Under the pieces are notes generated by a model. That model did no database searches. It saw only the letters and a list, made by a program, of their open reading frames with translations, and had not been told where the DNA came from. Below are positions 24,854 to 34,064 of a stretch of DNA of 64,000 nt, piece by piece (the first letter of the stretch is position 1; every line of letters begins with the position of its first letter). Origin of the DNA: CAWINX01 sp963702055 (GTDB lineage: Bacteria > Actinomycetota > Thermoleophilia > Solirubrobacterales > 70-9); NCBI GenBank assembly GCA_963702055.1, contig OY969702.1, positions 2,108,001 to 2,172,000 of the forward strand. Direction: 5' to 3'. The translations under genes were made by a program, and so were the position numbers.

Positions 24854-25923
24854 GCGGGCGTCGAGGCCCAGCGCTCGGCGTTGGCTTCATAGATCTCATG
24901 CAAGATCGTCTCCAGGTTTCGTCGCGGTCGCCAGCCGCCGTGCTCGGAGCCGAACTCGTGGAGGTCGCTGATCCACCAGCGATGGTCACCGATCCTGGCG
25001 TCGTCGCTGAGCTGCCAGCCCAGCGCCTTCCCGGCAATCCGCTCGCAGATTTCGATTGCCTCGATCATCGAGCAGGCGTTGTCGCGCCCGCCGCCGATGT
25101 TGAACACCGCGGCGGGCCGGGGGCGTTCGTGGAAGAGGAGGAAGGCATCCACCAGATCGGCGCTGTGGAGATTGTCCCGTACCTGCTTGCCGTTGTAGCC
25201 GAAGACGGTGTAAGGGTCACCGGTCACTGTGCACTTCATTAGATATGCGAGGAAGCCGTGGAGCTGGGCGCCGGCATGGTTGGGTCCGGTCAGACAGCCG
25301 GCGCGGAAGCACACGGTGGGCATCCCAAAGTAACGGCCATATTCTTGGACCAGAAGATCGGCGGCGGCCTTGGAGGCGCCGAACAGAGAGTGAAGGGTGG
25401 AGTCGATCGACATCGTCGTGTCGATGCCCCTGAAGTAGGGGTGATCCTCGGGTAACTCCAACCTGGTATCTCTCTCTTCGAGAGGCAGGCGGTTCGGCGT
25501 GTCCCCGTAGACCTTATTGGTCGAGGTGAAGATAAAGGTTGCCTCAGGGCAGTTGGAGCGCGTCGCCTCAAGCAGGTTTAAGGTTCCATTCGCGTTGATT
25601 CCAAAGTCGGCCTGTGGGTCGCTTGCCGCCCAGTCGTGGGAGGGCTGTGCGGCAGTGTGGATCACCAGCTCTGTGTCCTTGCCCCACTCGGCGAAGACCC
25701 GATTGATGCCTTCAGCGTCTCGGATGTCGAGGTTGGCGGTTCGAAACTCGGCCAGCTCACTATTGAGGCGTTCGGTGACGTGGGCGGTGGAGGCCTCCGG
25801 CCCGAACAGGGCGGCGCGAGTATCGTTTTCGATCCCGGTGACGTCGTAGCCCGCTTCGACCAGCCGAGTGGCTGACTCCGAACCGATCAGACCTCCTGAT
25901 CCTGTGACTATCGCCTTTGGCAT
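24850..25923 (-). CDS. CDP-paratose 2-epimerase-like NAD-dependent epimerase
   Basis: The protein is 357 aa (ATG 25923; the frame stays open upstream but that part is the shadow of the next gene). VTGSGGLIGSESATRLVEAG is the Rossmann motif, and SLFGASKAAADLLVQEYGRYFGM, with Phe before GASK, is the version seen in RfbE-type CDP-tyvelose/paratose epimerases. NIGGGRDN and the late W-R-P motif (GGWRPRRNLETIL) agree. A 2-epimerase acting on a nucleotide sugar is likely, but the substrate is unproven. It forms a tandem with the similar gene at 25923-26990. Confidence 0.78.
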   Translation of the reverse strand: MPKAIVTGSGGLIGSESATRLVEAGYDVTGIENDTRAALFGPEASTAHVTERLNSELAEFRTANLDIRDAEGINRVFAEWGKDTELVIHTAAQPSHDWAASDPQADFGINANGTLNLLEATRSNCPEATFIFTSTNKVYGDTPNRLPLEERDTRLELPEDHPYFRGIDTTMSIDSTLHSLFGASKAAADLLVQEYGRYFGMPTVCFRAGCLTGPNHAGAQLHGFLAYLMKCTVTGDPYTVFGYNGKQVRDNLHSADLVDAFLLFHERPRPAAVFNIGGGRDNACSMIEAIEICERIAGKALGWQLSDDARIGDHRWWISDLHEFGSEHGGWRPRRNLETILHEIYEANAERWASTPA

Positions 25924-26990
25924 TACTTCTCGAGTCCCAGCGTCTCTTTCAGGGCATCCTCGTGTTCTTCCGTCCAGGCGAGTAGGTCCGCCAGCACGTC
26001 GCGCGGCCCGCGGCGAGGACGCCAAGAGGTTAGGGAATGCAGGCGCGCGCAGTCGCTGAGATAGACGGGTACGTCGCCCGGTCGGGTCTGCGGCTCGGCT
26101 TTGATCGGCACCTTGTTCCCAGTCAGCTCGCGGCAAAGCTCCGTGGTTTCCAGCAACGAGAGGCTGCACTCGCGGCCGCCCCCGACGTTCGCGGTAATCC
26201 CGCTCCAGCGCGCGGGCTCGGCGAGTTGCTCGTCGACGAGGTCGACGAGGTCGTCGATGTGAAGCAGGTCGCGAACCTGCTTGCCGGTGCCGTCGAACCC
26301 TATGTAGGCGAGGGGGCGGCCGAAGTGGTGGCTCAGCAGCCACCAGGCGAAGACCCCTTGGTCCACCTTGCCCATCTGCCAGGGGCCGGCGATCACCCCG
26401 CAGCGGTCGACGACGGCACGTAGGCCGAAGGCGTCCGCATACTCTTCGATCAGCAGTTCGGCAGCCAGCTTGGTCGCGCCGTAGATGGTGCGGGCGCCGG
26501 CGAGTGGGAATTCTTCGGAGATCCCGGCTGGGCCGGCGCCGGGGACCGGCTGCTTGACGGCAAGCTCAAACCTCGTTTCACCTTCCTCCAGCTCCAGCTC
26601 CAGCTGCGACGCGACCGGGTAAACGCGGCTGGTCGAGAGAAAGATCAGGAATGCCTTCTCCCGGCGCGCGCGCTCCAGACAGTTGAAGGCACCCAGGAGG
26701 TTGGTCTGAACCGAATAGGAGGGATCGGCAAAGCCGGCGAGGACGGAGGGCTCAGCCGAGCACTCGAGCATCGAGTCGAAGGCACCGGCTTGGGCGAGGT
26801 CAGCCGGCTCGCGCACGTCCCCTCGGACGAACTTGATGCCTGCTTCGCGTAGTCGTGTCAGGTTCAACTCCGACCCGCGTCGCGTCAGATTGTCCAGTGC
26901 GACAATCTCCCAATCGGTATGACGGGCGGCAAGTGCAACCCCGAGATTGCTGCCGACGAAGCCTGCGCCACCGGTGATCAAGACGCGCAT
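25923..26990 (-). CDS. NAD-dependent epimerase/dehydratase, second of a tandem
   Basis: The protein is 355 aa. VLITGGAGFVGSNLGVALA opens the Rossmann fold, ATIYGATKLAAELLIEEYADAFGL-like sequence (IYGATK) provides the catalytic Tyr/Lys, and NVGGGRECSLSLLE with a late TSWRPRRGPRDVL parallels the downstream paralogue. The two products may act in sequence on one NDP-sugar. The stop and the next start share one base (TAATG). Confidence 0.8.
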   Translation of the reverse strand: MRVLITGGAGFVGSNLGVALAARHTDWEIVALDNLTRRGSELNLTRLREAGIKFVRGDVREPADLAQAGAFDSMLECSAEPSVLAGFADPSYSVQTNLLGAFNCLERARREKAFLIFLSTSRVYPVASQLELELEEGETRFELAVKQPVPGAGPAGISEEFPLAGARTIYGATKLAAELLIEEYADAFGLRAVVDRCGVIAGPWQMGKVDQGVFAWWLLSHHFGRPLAYIGFDGTGKQVRDLLHIDDLVDLVDEQLAEPARWSGITANVGGGRECSLSLLETTELCRELTGNKVPIKAEPQTRPGDVPVYLSDCARLHSLTSWRPRRGPRDVLADLLAWTEEHEDALKETLGLEK

Positions 26991-26994
26991 CAGA

Positions 26995-27639
26995 TCAGCG
27001 GCGACCGACTACGAGGAACTGCCTGCCCAACAGTCGCCAGGCCAGAGGGGTACGGAGGTAGTAGCGGGTCAGCCGTTGGGACGGCGGCAAGATGCCGCGG
27101 AACGAGTAGGGGAGGTAGCGCGGGATGATCTTCTCGGGCTCAAATCCCGCTGCGTAGAGATGCTCGGCGATCGCGACGTGAGTGAGAGCGACATAGTGGT
27201 CGGCGCAATCCCAGTATTCCTTCGAGCAGTAGCGGAAGTTTGGCCCCATGATCGCGATGCTTCCCCCCGACTTCATTGCTTCGTGCATTCGCTCCAGGAA
27301 CTGCGAGATTGCCTCCTGGGTGGGAAGGTGCTCCAGGAAGTTCGAGACGAAGACGCCATCGAAGTGACCGGTGGGTAGGTCAGCGTCCATGATCTTGGCG
27401 GTGATGACCTGGACGGCGGGATCGTGCGTGGCCTCGGGGTAGGCGACTTCGTCGACTGCCCAGCGCTCCGCGGCGGAGATCGAGTTGATGAACTCACCGC
27501 GACCCGCGGCGGGATCGAGGACGATTCGCGGGTTCCCCATCAAACCGTGGACGTGTGGCGCGATCTCGCGCCACACGGAGGATCGAGCCTCCTGGTCGAT
27601 GTCGCGAAAGCGGTAGCTGTAGAGACGCTCGTAGTTCAT
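26995..27639 (-). CDS. SAM-dependent methyltransferase
   Basis: The protein is 214 aa from ATG 27639 (MNYERLYSYRFRDID), chosen over the upstream extension that has shadow-like composition. VLDPAAGRGEFINSI is motif I, DADLPTGHFDGVFVSNFLEHLP contains the post-motif acidic region, and GSIAIMGPNFRYCSKEYWD follows. Methyltransf_11/25-like proteins with this sequence accompany polysaccharide gene clusters, often acting on sugars. The target is unknown. Confidence 0.78.
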   Translation of the reverse strand: MNYERLYSYRFRDIDQEARSSVWREIAPHVHGLMGNPRIVLDPAAGRGEFINSISAAERWAVDEVAYPEATHDPAVQVITAKIMDADLPTGHFDGVFVSNFLEHLPTQEAISQFLERMHEAMKSGGSIAIMGPNFRYCSKEYWDCADHYVALTHVAIAEHLYAAGFEPEKIIPRYLPYSFRGILPPSQRLTRYYLRTPLAWRLLGRQFLVVGRR

Positions 27640-27683
27640 GAAGACGAGGGCGGAATATAGGCGACCGCGAAGTGCCGGGCGCC

Positions 27684-29339
27684 TCAGGCGTGCTGACGCA
27701 GTTGCCGCAGGCGCGGCAGTCGGCGGCGGGCCCATTGGAGGTGGGCGCTAATTCGGGGGAGTCCGTGCCGCAGGTGGGGGTTGCCGAACGGGTCGACCGC
27801 CACCATGTCCCGCCAGCGGTCGACCAGTTGCTCGATTTCCCACTCCTTCACCTCTGCGTCCCGGGTGGACGACTCGAAGTGGTACAGGATCAGGTCCGGG
27901 TCATAGACGGTGCGACGACCGCTCGCATGTACCTTCAGGCAGAAGTCGACGTCGTTGAAGTTGATCGGCAGCGTGCTGGTGAACCCCCCTAGCTCCTCGA
28001 ACACGTCGCGACGAGTCATCAGGCAGGCGCCGGTCACGGCAAGGCAGTTGCGTGCGATCAGGGTGGCGTTGAAGTAGCCGTTGAAGCTGCCGCCGAAGCC
28101 CCGGTAGGTGTGCCCGGGAAGGCCGTCCTCGAAGTCGACGCCGATGTGCTGTAGGCGGTTGTCGCCCCAGAGCAGCTTGCCGCCGACTGCGCCGATCTCC
28201 TCGCGCTGCGAGTACATCACCATCCGCTCAATCCAGTCCGGCGTCGTGATCTCGATGTCATCGTTGAGCAGCAGCAGGTGCTCGCCCTCGCTGCGCACCG
28301 CGCCGAGGTTGACCTTGGCGGAGAAGTCAAACGGCCCCGCGAACGGCACGAGCCGCAGTCGCTCGCCGGCGATCTCACGCAGCTCTTCGAGGATCTTCGG
28401 CTCGATCGAATCGTCGATCACGCAGACGATCTCGTAGTTCTCGTAAGTGGAGCGCTCGACGATGCTGCGGACGCAGTTGACGATCAGCACTGTTTGCTCG
28501 AAGCGGATCTCCCGCCCCTGCCCGGCGGTGGGTATGACGATGCTGACGAATGGTTGTTCCTTCAGGTGGGGATGTAGATGGAGCACTCCTGGGTCGTCGG
28601 CGTCGCGCTCGACCTCTGCCGGCAGGCCGATTCGCTCGCAGTGGGCCTGCACGGCCCGTCGGCCCGCTTCATACGCCCACGGCTTTGCCTCCTCGCCGCC
28701 CCCGGCGGCCGAGGAGTCCAGCATTCGCCAGTGGTACAGCACTCGCGGCACATGGACGACGCCCCTGGCGCGTTCGGTGACCTTCAGCACGAGGTCCCAA
28801 TCCTGCGAACCCTCGAACTCGGGGTCGAACCCGCCGACCTCCTCGACCAGGGATCGGCGCAGGACGCTGAGATGGCAGGTGTACATCTGCGTCCGCATCC
28901 GCTCCGGCGACCAGTCCGGCTTGAGGAAGGGCTGGGTGTGGTGCCCTGCCGCGTTGACCTTGTCCTCGTCCGTATAGACGTAGTCGGTTTCCGGGCTTCT
29001 GTCCAGCGCCTCGGCGACGTGGGCGAGGGCGTCGGGGTGCAGCACGTCGTCGTGGTCGAGCAGGGCGACGAACTCGCCACGGGCCATCGCCAGCGCCGCG
29101 TTGGAGGCGACGGCGATGCCCCCGTTGCTCTCCATGTGTAGGACGCGAATGCGCGGATCCTTCGCTGCCGCATCCCCGAGGATCTCGCGTACATGTGGCT
29201 GCCGGGACCCGTCGTCCACCAGGCACAGCTCCCAGTCGCCGAAGCTCTGTCGCCGGACCGAGCGCAGCATTTTGGTCAGGACGACGGCAGGCGTCTCGTA
29301 GACCGGTGTCAGGATCGAAAAGCGCGGTGCCGGGGCCAT
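27684..29339 (-). CDS. Tandem-domain GT2 glycosyltransferase (two GT-A modules)
   Basis: The protein is 551 aa. The first GT-A domain (residues about 5-230) begins FSILTPVYETPAVVL and has FVALLDHDDVLHPDAL as its DxD motif. The second (about 265-480) begins VSIVIPTAGQGREI and has LLLLNDDIEITTP. Such double GT2 proteins make alternating linkages in O-antigens and capsules. Both metal sites look intact, so both modules may be active. The C-terminal about 60 residues are Arg-rich. Confidence 0.85.
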   Translation of the reverse strand: MAPAPRFSILTPVYETPAVVLTKMLRSVRRQSFGDWELCLVDDGSRQPHVREILGDAAAKDPRIRVLHMESNGGIAVASNAALAMARGEFVALLDHDDVLHPDALAHVAEALDRSPETDYVYTDEDKVNAAGHHTQPFLKPDWSPERMRTQMYTCHLSVLRRSLVEEVGGFDPEFEGSQDWDLVLKVTERARGVVHVPRVLYHWRMLDSSAAGGGEEAKPWAYEAGRRAVQAHCERIGLPAEVERDADDPGVLHLHPHLKEQPFVSIVIPTAGQGREIRFEQTVLIVNCVRSIVERSTYENYEIVCVIDDSIEPKILEELREIAGERLRLVPFAGPFDFSAKVNLGAVRSEGEHLLLLNDDIEITTPDWIERMVMYSQREEIGAVGGKLLWGDNRLQHIGVDFEDGLPGHTYRGFGGSFNGYFNATLIARNCLAVTGACLMTRRDVFEELGGFTSTLPINFNDVDFCLKVHASGRRTVYDPDLILYHFESSTRDAEVKEWEIEQLVDRWRDMVAVDPFGNPHLRHGLPRISAHLQWARRRLPRLRQLRQHA

Positions 29340-29346
29340 GGCTGGG

Positions 29347-30309
29347 CTAGCTTCGGTCGCCGCGGAGTAGGCGCAGAACGAATCTCGCCAGCGCCTCGAA
29401 GCCGGAGGCCCGAGCCTCGAGACGGGCTTTCACGCCGGTGACCCGCTTCATCCGCTCCTCCAGCTCGGTGAGCCGGCCTTTTGCGGCGCCCAGCTCGGCG
29501 TCTTTGCCGATCAAGAGATCGCGCAGCCTGAGGACCTCGTCTTTCTGCCGGTCCAGCTCGGCGAGCAGCTCGGGCCTGCTCCCGCCGGGCTGATCCTCCA
29601 GCTCGACCAGCCGGCTCTGGGCGGCCAGCAGCGAGTCCCTGAGCTGCTCGGCTTCGCCCCGTTGCCGGCTCCAAGAGCGGTCGTAGCGCCGCACGGTCTC
29701 CTCCAACGGCTCGTCCTTGCGCGTGTAGAGGGCGGCCCAGGGGGTGACGTAGGAGAAGTCGCGTTCGACCTCTCGCAGGAAGCCCTCGTGGGCGAAGGCT
29801 GCCGCCCAGGCCTCGGGCGGCAGCACGTTGTGGTGCGTCGCCTCGCTGTAGTCGTACGGTGTGGTCGAGAGCAGGACGCGGTCGGTGGCGCCGCAGAGGT
29901 TGGCGATCGCGGCGCTCGTCTCGGTGGCCGGGATGTGCTCAAGCACCTCGATCGAGACGATCAGATCGTAACGACGGGAGATCGGCTCGGAAAGAGACGC
30001 GACGCTACAGTAGTCACGCACCGACTCGTCAACCTGCTCGATCGCATAGTCGGAGATGTCCACCCCCCAGGCGTCCACTCCTCGCTCTCGCAGCGCCTCG
30101 ACCAGGAATCCCATCGCACAGCCGGCGTCGAGGACCGATGCGGGGCGCAGGTCGCGAACGATGCCGTCTGCGATCTTGCCGAAGAACTGCAGCCAGTGGT
30201 CGTTGCGCTCGTAGGGGATGCCGCAGTCGTGGCGGTAGTAATACCGGCCGTACTCGGGGCCGTGGCCAGCCTGCTCCTCAGGGCTCGTCGATGTTGTCTG
30301 CTCGGACAT
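29347..30309 (-). CDS. Methyltransferase with C-terminal coiled coil (WbdD-like architecture)
   Basis: The protein is 320 aa. Residues about 20-205 are a class I methyltransferase (VLDAGCAMGFLVEALRERG, GVDISDYAIEQ, IVSIEVLEHIPATE). Residues about 215-300 are a continuous heptad coiled coil (ELLAELDRQKDEVLRLRDLL, then AKGRLTELEERMKRV). It ends with a basic amphipathic helix (GFEALARFVLRLLRG) that could touch the membrane. In ABC-transporter-dependent O-antigen systems, WbdD-type proteins terminate chains by methylation and use a coiled coil to set chain length. This gene lies 52 bp downstream of wzm. The role is inferred. Confidence 0.75.
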   Translation of the reverse strand: MSEQTTSTSPEEQAGHGPEYGRYYYRHDCGIPYERNDHWLQFFGKIADGIVRDLRPASVLDAGCAMGFLVEALRERGVDAWGVDISDYAIEQVDESVRDYCSVASLSEPISRRYDLIVSIEVLEHIPATETSAAIANLCGATDRVLLSTTPYDYSEATHHNVLPPEAWAAAFAHEGFLREVERDFSYVTPWAALYTRKDEPLEETVRRYDRSWSRQRGEAEQLRDSLLAAQSRLVELEDQPGGSRPELLAELDRQKDEVLRLRDLLIGKDAELGAAKGRLTELEERMKRVTGVKARLEARASGFEALARFVLRLLRGDRS

Positions 30310-30361
30310 CGCGGCCCAGTCTACCCGGGGAATCCCGCCCGATTCGGGAGTGCTCTTACGG

Positions 30362-31210
30362 CTAGATCTCTTCGGCGATCCCGGGTGCGTTCCGTGCGAA
30401 GGCCCAGACGCCGAGGGCGCAGATCGCGACGAAGAGTGCCACCGCCGGCAGCAGGGCCGCCCTACTGCCCGCTACGCTCACGGCCGTGGGAGCGGTTGGA
30501 TCGATGACCCAGACGCGGATCTGCTCGAAGATCGGGGTCAGCGGGTTGAGTAGGAGGATCTTCTGGTACTCCGTGGGGACCTTCTCGATCGGATAGAGCA
30601 CCGGGGTGGCGTAGAACAGAACCTGTGCCGCCACGACCCAGATGATCAGCACGTCGCGAAACCGGACGTAGAACACCGACAGCGCCATGCTGACCGCGGC
30701 CGTGATGACGAAGAAAAAGGTCAGGGCGAAGGGGAAGAGCAGCCACGTCCAGGTCGGGTCCACGCCCCAGGCGAGGATGAATGCGAAGACCACGATCAGG
30801 TTGAGGCACAGGTTGAAGAGCGCCGTCATGACCACGGTCAAGGGGATGACCAGGCGCGGGAACTGGGTCTTGCGGACTACCCCTTCCTGGGTGACGACCG
30901 AGGTGACGGCGTTCTGCGTGGCCTCCTGGAAGAAGGTGAAGAGGACGATGTTGAGCAGCAACATGACGGGATAGTCCGGAACCCCACTGCCGATCCGGAA
31001 GATCTTCGTGAAAACGAAGAGCAGCACCCCGAACAGCATCAACGGCCTGATCAGCGACCAGAGGTAGCCGAGAACCGTGCCGAAGTACACGCGCTTGAAC
31101 TCGGTCACCGACATCAGCCAGAGCAGGTCGAAGAAGCGGCGCCTGCCGCCGCCGAGCGCCGAGGGCCCCGAGACCTCGCGCAGCTGATCCGGTGCGAGTC
31201 GCTGGCTCAT
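30362..31210 (-). CDS. wzm: Polysaccharide ABC exporter, permease subunit
   Basis: The protein is 282 aa with six hydrophobic segments starting at about residue 45. LLWLMSVTEFKRVYFGTVLGYLWSLIRPL is the usual cytoplasmic N-terminal start of ABC-2 polysaccharide permeases (TagG/Wzm), and LLNIVLFTFFQEA is typical. It would form the membrane channel for a lipid-linked glycan, powered by Wzt encoded immediately upstream (4-bp overlap). Confidence 0.87.
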   Translation of the reverse strand: MSQRLAPDQLREVSGPSALGGGRRRFFDLLWLMSVTEFKRVYFGTVLGYLWSLIRPLMLFGVLLFVFTKIFRIGSGVPDYPVMLLLNIVLFTFFQEATQNAVTSVVTQEGVVRKTQFPRLVIPLTVVMTALFNLCLNLIVVFAFILAWGVDPTWTWLLFPFALTFFFVITAAVSMALSVFYVRFRDVLIIWVVAAQVLFYATPVLYPIEKVPTEYQKILLLNPLTPIFEQIRVWVIDPTAPTAVSVAGSRAALLPAVALFVAICALGVWAFARNAPGIAEEI

Positions 31211-32418
31211 TCTGTGCCCCCGTCCTCCACCCGGGCGCGGATCTCATGCGGTAGCCGGACGATCCCGTTTGGGTTGCTCTCTCCCCCGAAGACAAGGAAG
31301 TCGACCGCGTTGTGCACGTACAGGGCGACTCCCGCGCCGTGGGCTCGGTTCAATCCGCAGTGAACGAAGTAGCGACCCGCCAGCAGCAGGTTCTCGATGT
31401 CTGCCTCGACCTTGATGCGCTGGCCGGCGACCAGCGCCGTGTGACCGTCGCCGTCAGTCACTCCCACGCCGAACTGGAAGACGCCGACCCCGTCGGCGTT
31501 GGCGATGATGAACCCCACGCCCAGCCCGGGGTTGTCGCGCAGGACCTCGGCTTCGGCGCGCAGCCGGATCGGCCGGTCGTGTTCCACGTTGGTCAGATGG
31601 TTCCCTGAGCTGTCCTCCAGCCAGGCGTCCAGCAGGCGCACTTCCTCGCTCGACTCCGGCGCCGTGCCGGCACGCGCTTCGGCGCTGTGCTCGAAGTTGA
31701 GCTGCAGATAGCGCCGGCCCACCTCGTCCGGCTTGCCGACGTGCTGGATCTTGCCGTCCTCGATCAACATCGCACGGTGGCAGTAGGTCTCCACCGTCGT
31801 CATCTCGTGCGTGACGAGCACGATCGTCTTGCCCTGCGCTTTCATCTCGTGAAATGCATCGGCGCATTTCTGCTGGAAGGCGGCGTCGCCGACGGCCAGG
31901 ACCTCGTCGATCAGCAGGATGTCCGCATCCGCTTGCATCATCGTCGAGAAGGCGAGGCGGACCAGCATTCCGGAGGAGTAGTTCTTCAGTTTCAGATCGA
32001 CGAACTCGCCGAGTTCGGCAAACTCCAGCACAGCGCCCAGGCGCCGGCGGGCGTCCTGCGGGGTGAGGCCCATCATCACCCCGTTGAGGACGACGTTCTC
32101 CCGGGCGGTCAGCTCCGTATTGAAGCCGACGCCGAGCTCGATGAACGGCGCCAGGCGCCCGGCCATCCTGATCGTGCCGGCGTCGGCTCGGTAGATGCTG
32201 GCCAGTAGCTTCAGCAGCGTGCTCTTGCCCGAGCCGTTGCGGCCCACGATCCCAAAGAACTCTCCCTGCTCGATTTCGAAAGAGACTCCGTCGAGCGCGC
32301 GCAGCTCGCGGTAGTCGCGCGGCGCGAACGGCTTCACTGCCCGCTCCTTGAGCGAATCGATCCGATGGGTCGGGATCCGGAACGACTTGTGCAGGTTCTC
32401 GACCTGGATGACGGGCAC
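31207..32418 (-). CDS. wzt: Polysaccharide ABC exporter, ATPase with C-terminal sugar-binding domain
   Basis: The protein is 403 aa. Walker A is GRNGSGKSTLL (residues about 58-68), the signature is NYSSGMLVRLAFS, Walker B is DILLIDEVLAVGD and the H-loop is VTHEM. Residues about 255-395 form a beta-sandwich like the Wzt_C carbohydrate-binding domain, which in O-antigen exporters reads the terminal modification of finished chains. Its presence predicts recognition of an end-modified polymer, fitting the coiled-coil methyltransferase downstream. Confidence 0.88.
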   Translation of the reverse strand: MPVIQVENLHKSFRIPTHRIDSLKERAVKPFAPRDYRELRALDGVSFEIEQGEFFGIVGRNGSGKSTLLKLLASIYRADAGTIRMAGRLAPFIELGVGFNTELTARENVVLNGVMMGLTPQDARRRLGAVLEFAELGEFVDLKLKNYSSGMLVRLAFSTMMQADADILLIDEVLAVGDAAFQQKCADAFHEMKAQGKTIVLVTHEMTTVETYCHRAMLIEDGKIQHVGKPDEVGRRYLQLNFEHSAEARAGTAPESSEEVRLLDAWLEDSSGNHLTNVEHDRPIRLRAEAEVLRDNPGLGVGFIIANADGVGVFQFGVGVTDGDGHTALVAGQRIKVEADIENLLLAGRYFVHCGLNRAHGAGVALYVHNAVDFLVFGGESNPNGIVRLPHEIRARVEDGGTE

Positions 32419-32478
32419 GATCGGAGAAATCTACTCGTGATTCGGGCGCTCGCGCCGATCCTGTGTCAGGCTTCCTCG

Positions 32479-32586
32479 GCATGAGCGGCCCGCTTTGACA
32501 CGGTGGTCATCCCAGCTGGAACTCGCTGGAGTTGCTGCCGCGCTGCATCGACTCGCTCCGTGCAGAACGCGTCGCCAGGGCGACCT
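32479..32586 (+). pseudogene. Remnant of a GT2 glycosyltransferase 5' end
   Basis: On the + strand, from the ATG of MSGPL at 32481, the frame-corrected sequence reads FDTVVIP then SWNSLELLPRCIDSL, almost the same as the N-terminus of the GT2 gene at 34065 (VVVPSWNSLELLPRC). A 19-bp stretch (CAGCTGGAACTCGCTGGAG) is identical between the two. One base is missing within the CCC run and a stop follows after about 35 codons. It is probably the decayed end of a duplication, cut off by the convergent membrane-protein gene. Confidence 0.5.
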
Positions 32587-33985
32587 AACTCGGGCCCGCC
32601 GCCGGCTCGGCTCGGCGAAAGGATGAGATCCGGTCGCAGGGGAGCGTCATCGTGAAGCCGGGCGGCGAGACGGGAATCACCGCCGCCGGGTTTCCCTCGG
32701 TCGCACACGCGGTCGCCGCATCCTCTAACGCCGTGGTCCAGGACGGCGTGCCCCGTACCGTGATGCTACGAACGTAAAAGGAGGTGCCCAACGCGACCAA
32801 CAGAATCGTCACCGGAGTCGCAATGGCCCAGGAGATTCCGCGCGGCTCCCTGTTTCCGCGCCGGGAGCCGTCCACCAGCACAAGCGCGGCGCTGACCAAT
32901 AGGAGCGCCGGCACGATCGAGTATCTCCCCCCGTTGGCGTTGTGGACGCCTCCGGGCCAGAGCATCGCCGGACCAACCGCCCGCTCGTACAGGGAGACGA
33001 CGAACATGCAGAGCGAGGTCAGGATCGCGATCGTGGCGACGTAGCGCGAGCCTCGACTCGCATTCCGGGCGCCGAGTCCCAGCCCCACCAGCCAGGCGAT
33101 CGCGATGGCGATCGGCAGCGACCAGCCGAGGTGGGCCCAGCCGATCCCCCCCAAACGCAATCCGAGGGGAGCTCCGTCAACCACGCGCTGGAGATAGACG
33201 ACCCAGATGTCGTGGGTCCAAAGCGGCTCGACGGCGGACGGGTGGCCGAGCGCGATCGGGATTTGCACCCCGGCGCCGATCGCGAACGAGCCGACTATCG
33301 CCAGGTCGCGCCCGTTGCGGACGGTCAAGGCACGCAGCGCTGCGAGCGGGATGAAGAACCAGACCCCCGGGTTGCTGAGGGCAGCCGCGACGATGAACAG
33401 CGACGCGAACAAGGCTCCCCACGACGTCGCGGGTCGCCAGAGCAAGATCCAGAAGACGGCGAACAACATGTACCAGGAGACGTACGAAGCCGAGTCGACG
33501 ACCTCCAGGCCGCCTACCGGGACGAGGACCGTGAGCAAGGCGAGCGTTCCGCGCAGGTAAGGGTTGGCGATGTGCCCCGCGCTCGCCTTCCAGACGATCA
33601 GACCGGAGCAGGCGACGACGGAGGCGGAGAGGACGGATATGACAGCGGCGGCCGAGCGCAGCGGGAAGTGCGAGGCGATCTCCGCGATCAGGCGAGGCAC
33701 GACGACCAGGTAGCCGGCGTAGGTGTTGAACAGAACGTCGTAGAAGTGCTGCGTCAGGGCTCCCTGGAGGAAGATGGAGCCGTCCTCCGCCCAGAGAGAG
33801 TTGAGCGAGGCCGAGGGGCCCACGCGAACGAGCTGGAGGATGATGGCGATGGCCAGCAGGGCAAGTAAAAGCACTAGACGCTCGCCTCGGCCAACCGTCG
33901 TCCTGTTCCCGGGCGCGGCCGGGAACAGATGCTCGTTGAGATGCGCGCGGAGTGCTGAGAGGACCCTCATCGTTTGTCCATCCAT
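32585..33985 (-). CDS. Polytopic membrane protein of the polysaccharide locus
   Basis: The protein is 466 aa with about ten membrane helices, the first at residues 36-55. LWAEDGSIFLQGAL (residues about 66-80) contains an acidic pair in the first outer loop as in GT-C glycosyltransferases. No family name is certain. A lipid-linked sugar transferase or a polymer-modifying enzyme is plausible by location. It transcribes toward wzt, but the 166-bp gap with a gene remnant separates them. Confidence 0.6.
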   Translation of the reverse strand: MDGQTMRVLSALRAHLNEHLFPAAPGNRTTVGRGERLVLLLALLAIAIILQLVRVGPSASLNSLWAEDGSIFLQGALTQHFYDVLFNTYAGYLVVVPRLIAEIASHFPLRSAAAVISVLSASVVACSGLIVWKASAGHIANPYLRGTLALLTVLVPVGGLEVVDSASYVSWYMLFAVFWILLWRPATSWGALFASLFIVAAALSNPGVWFFIPLAALRALTVRNGRDLAIVGSFAIGAGVQIPIALGHPSAVEPLWTHDIWVVYLQRVVDGAPLGLRLGGIGWAHLGWSLPIAIAIAWLVGLGLGARNASRGSRYVATIAILTSLCMFVVSLYERAVGPAMLWPGGVHNANGGRYSIVPALLLVSAALVLVDGSRRGNREPRGISWAIATPVTILLVALGTSFYVRSITVRGTPSWTTALEDAATACATEGNPAAVIPVSPPGFTMTLPCDRISSFRRAEPAAGPS

Positions 33986-34064
33986 CGCGGTCGGAAGATA
34001 TTGGTCTCTACGTGGTAGCGCCGCTTTTGCGCTCCGTGGCCGGTAGCTGTCAGGGTTCAGCCGC

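Noticed and set aside
26850..26880. GGTTCAACTCC resembling a tRNA T loop
   Set aside because: It is inside the coding sequence of the epimerase and has no acceptor stem nearby.
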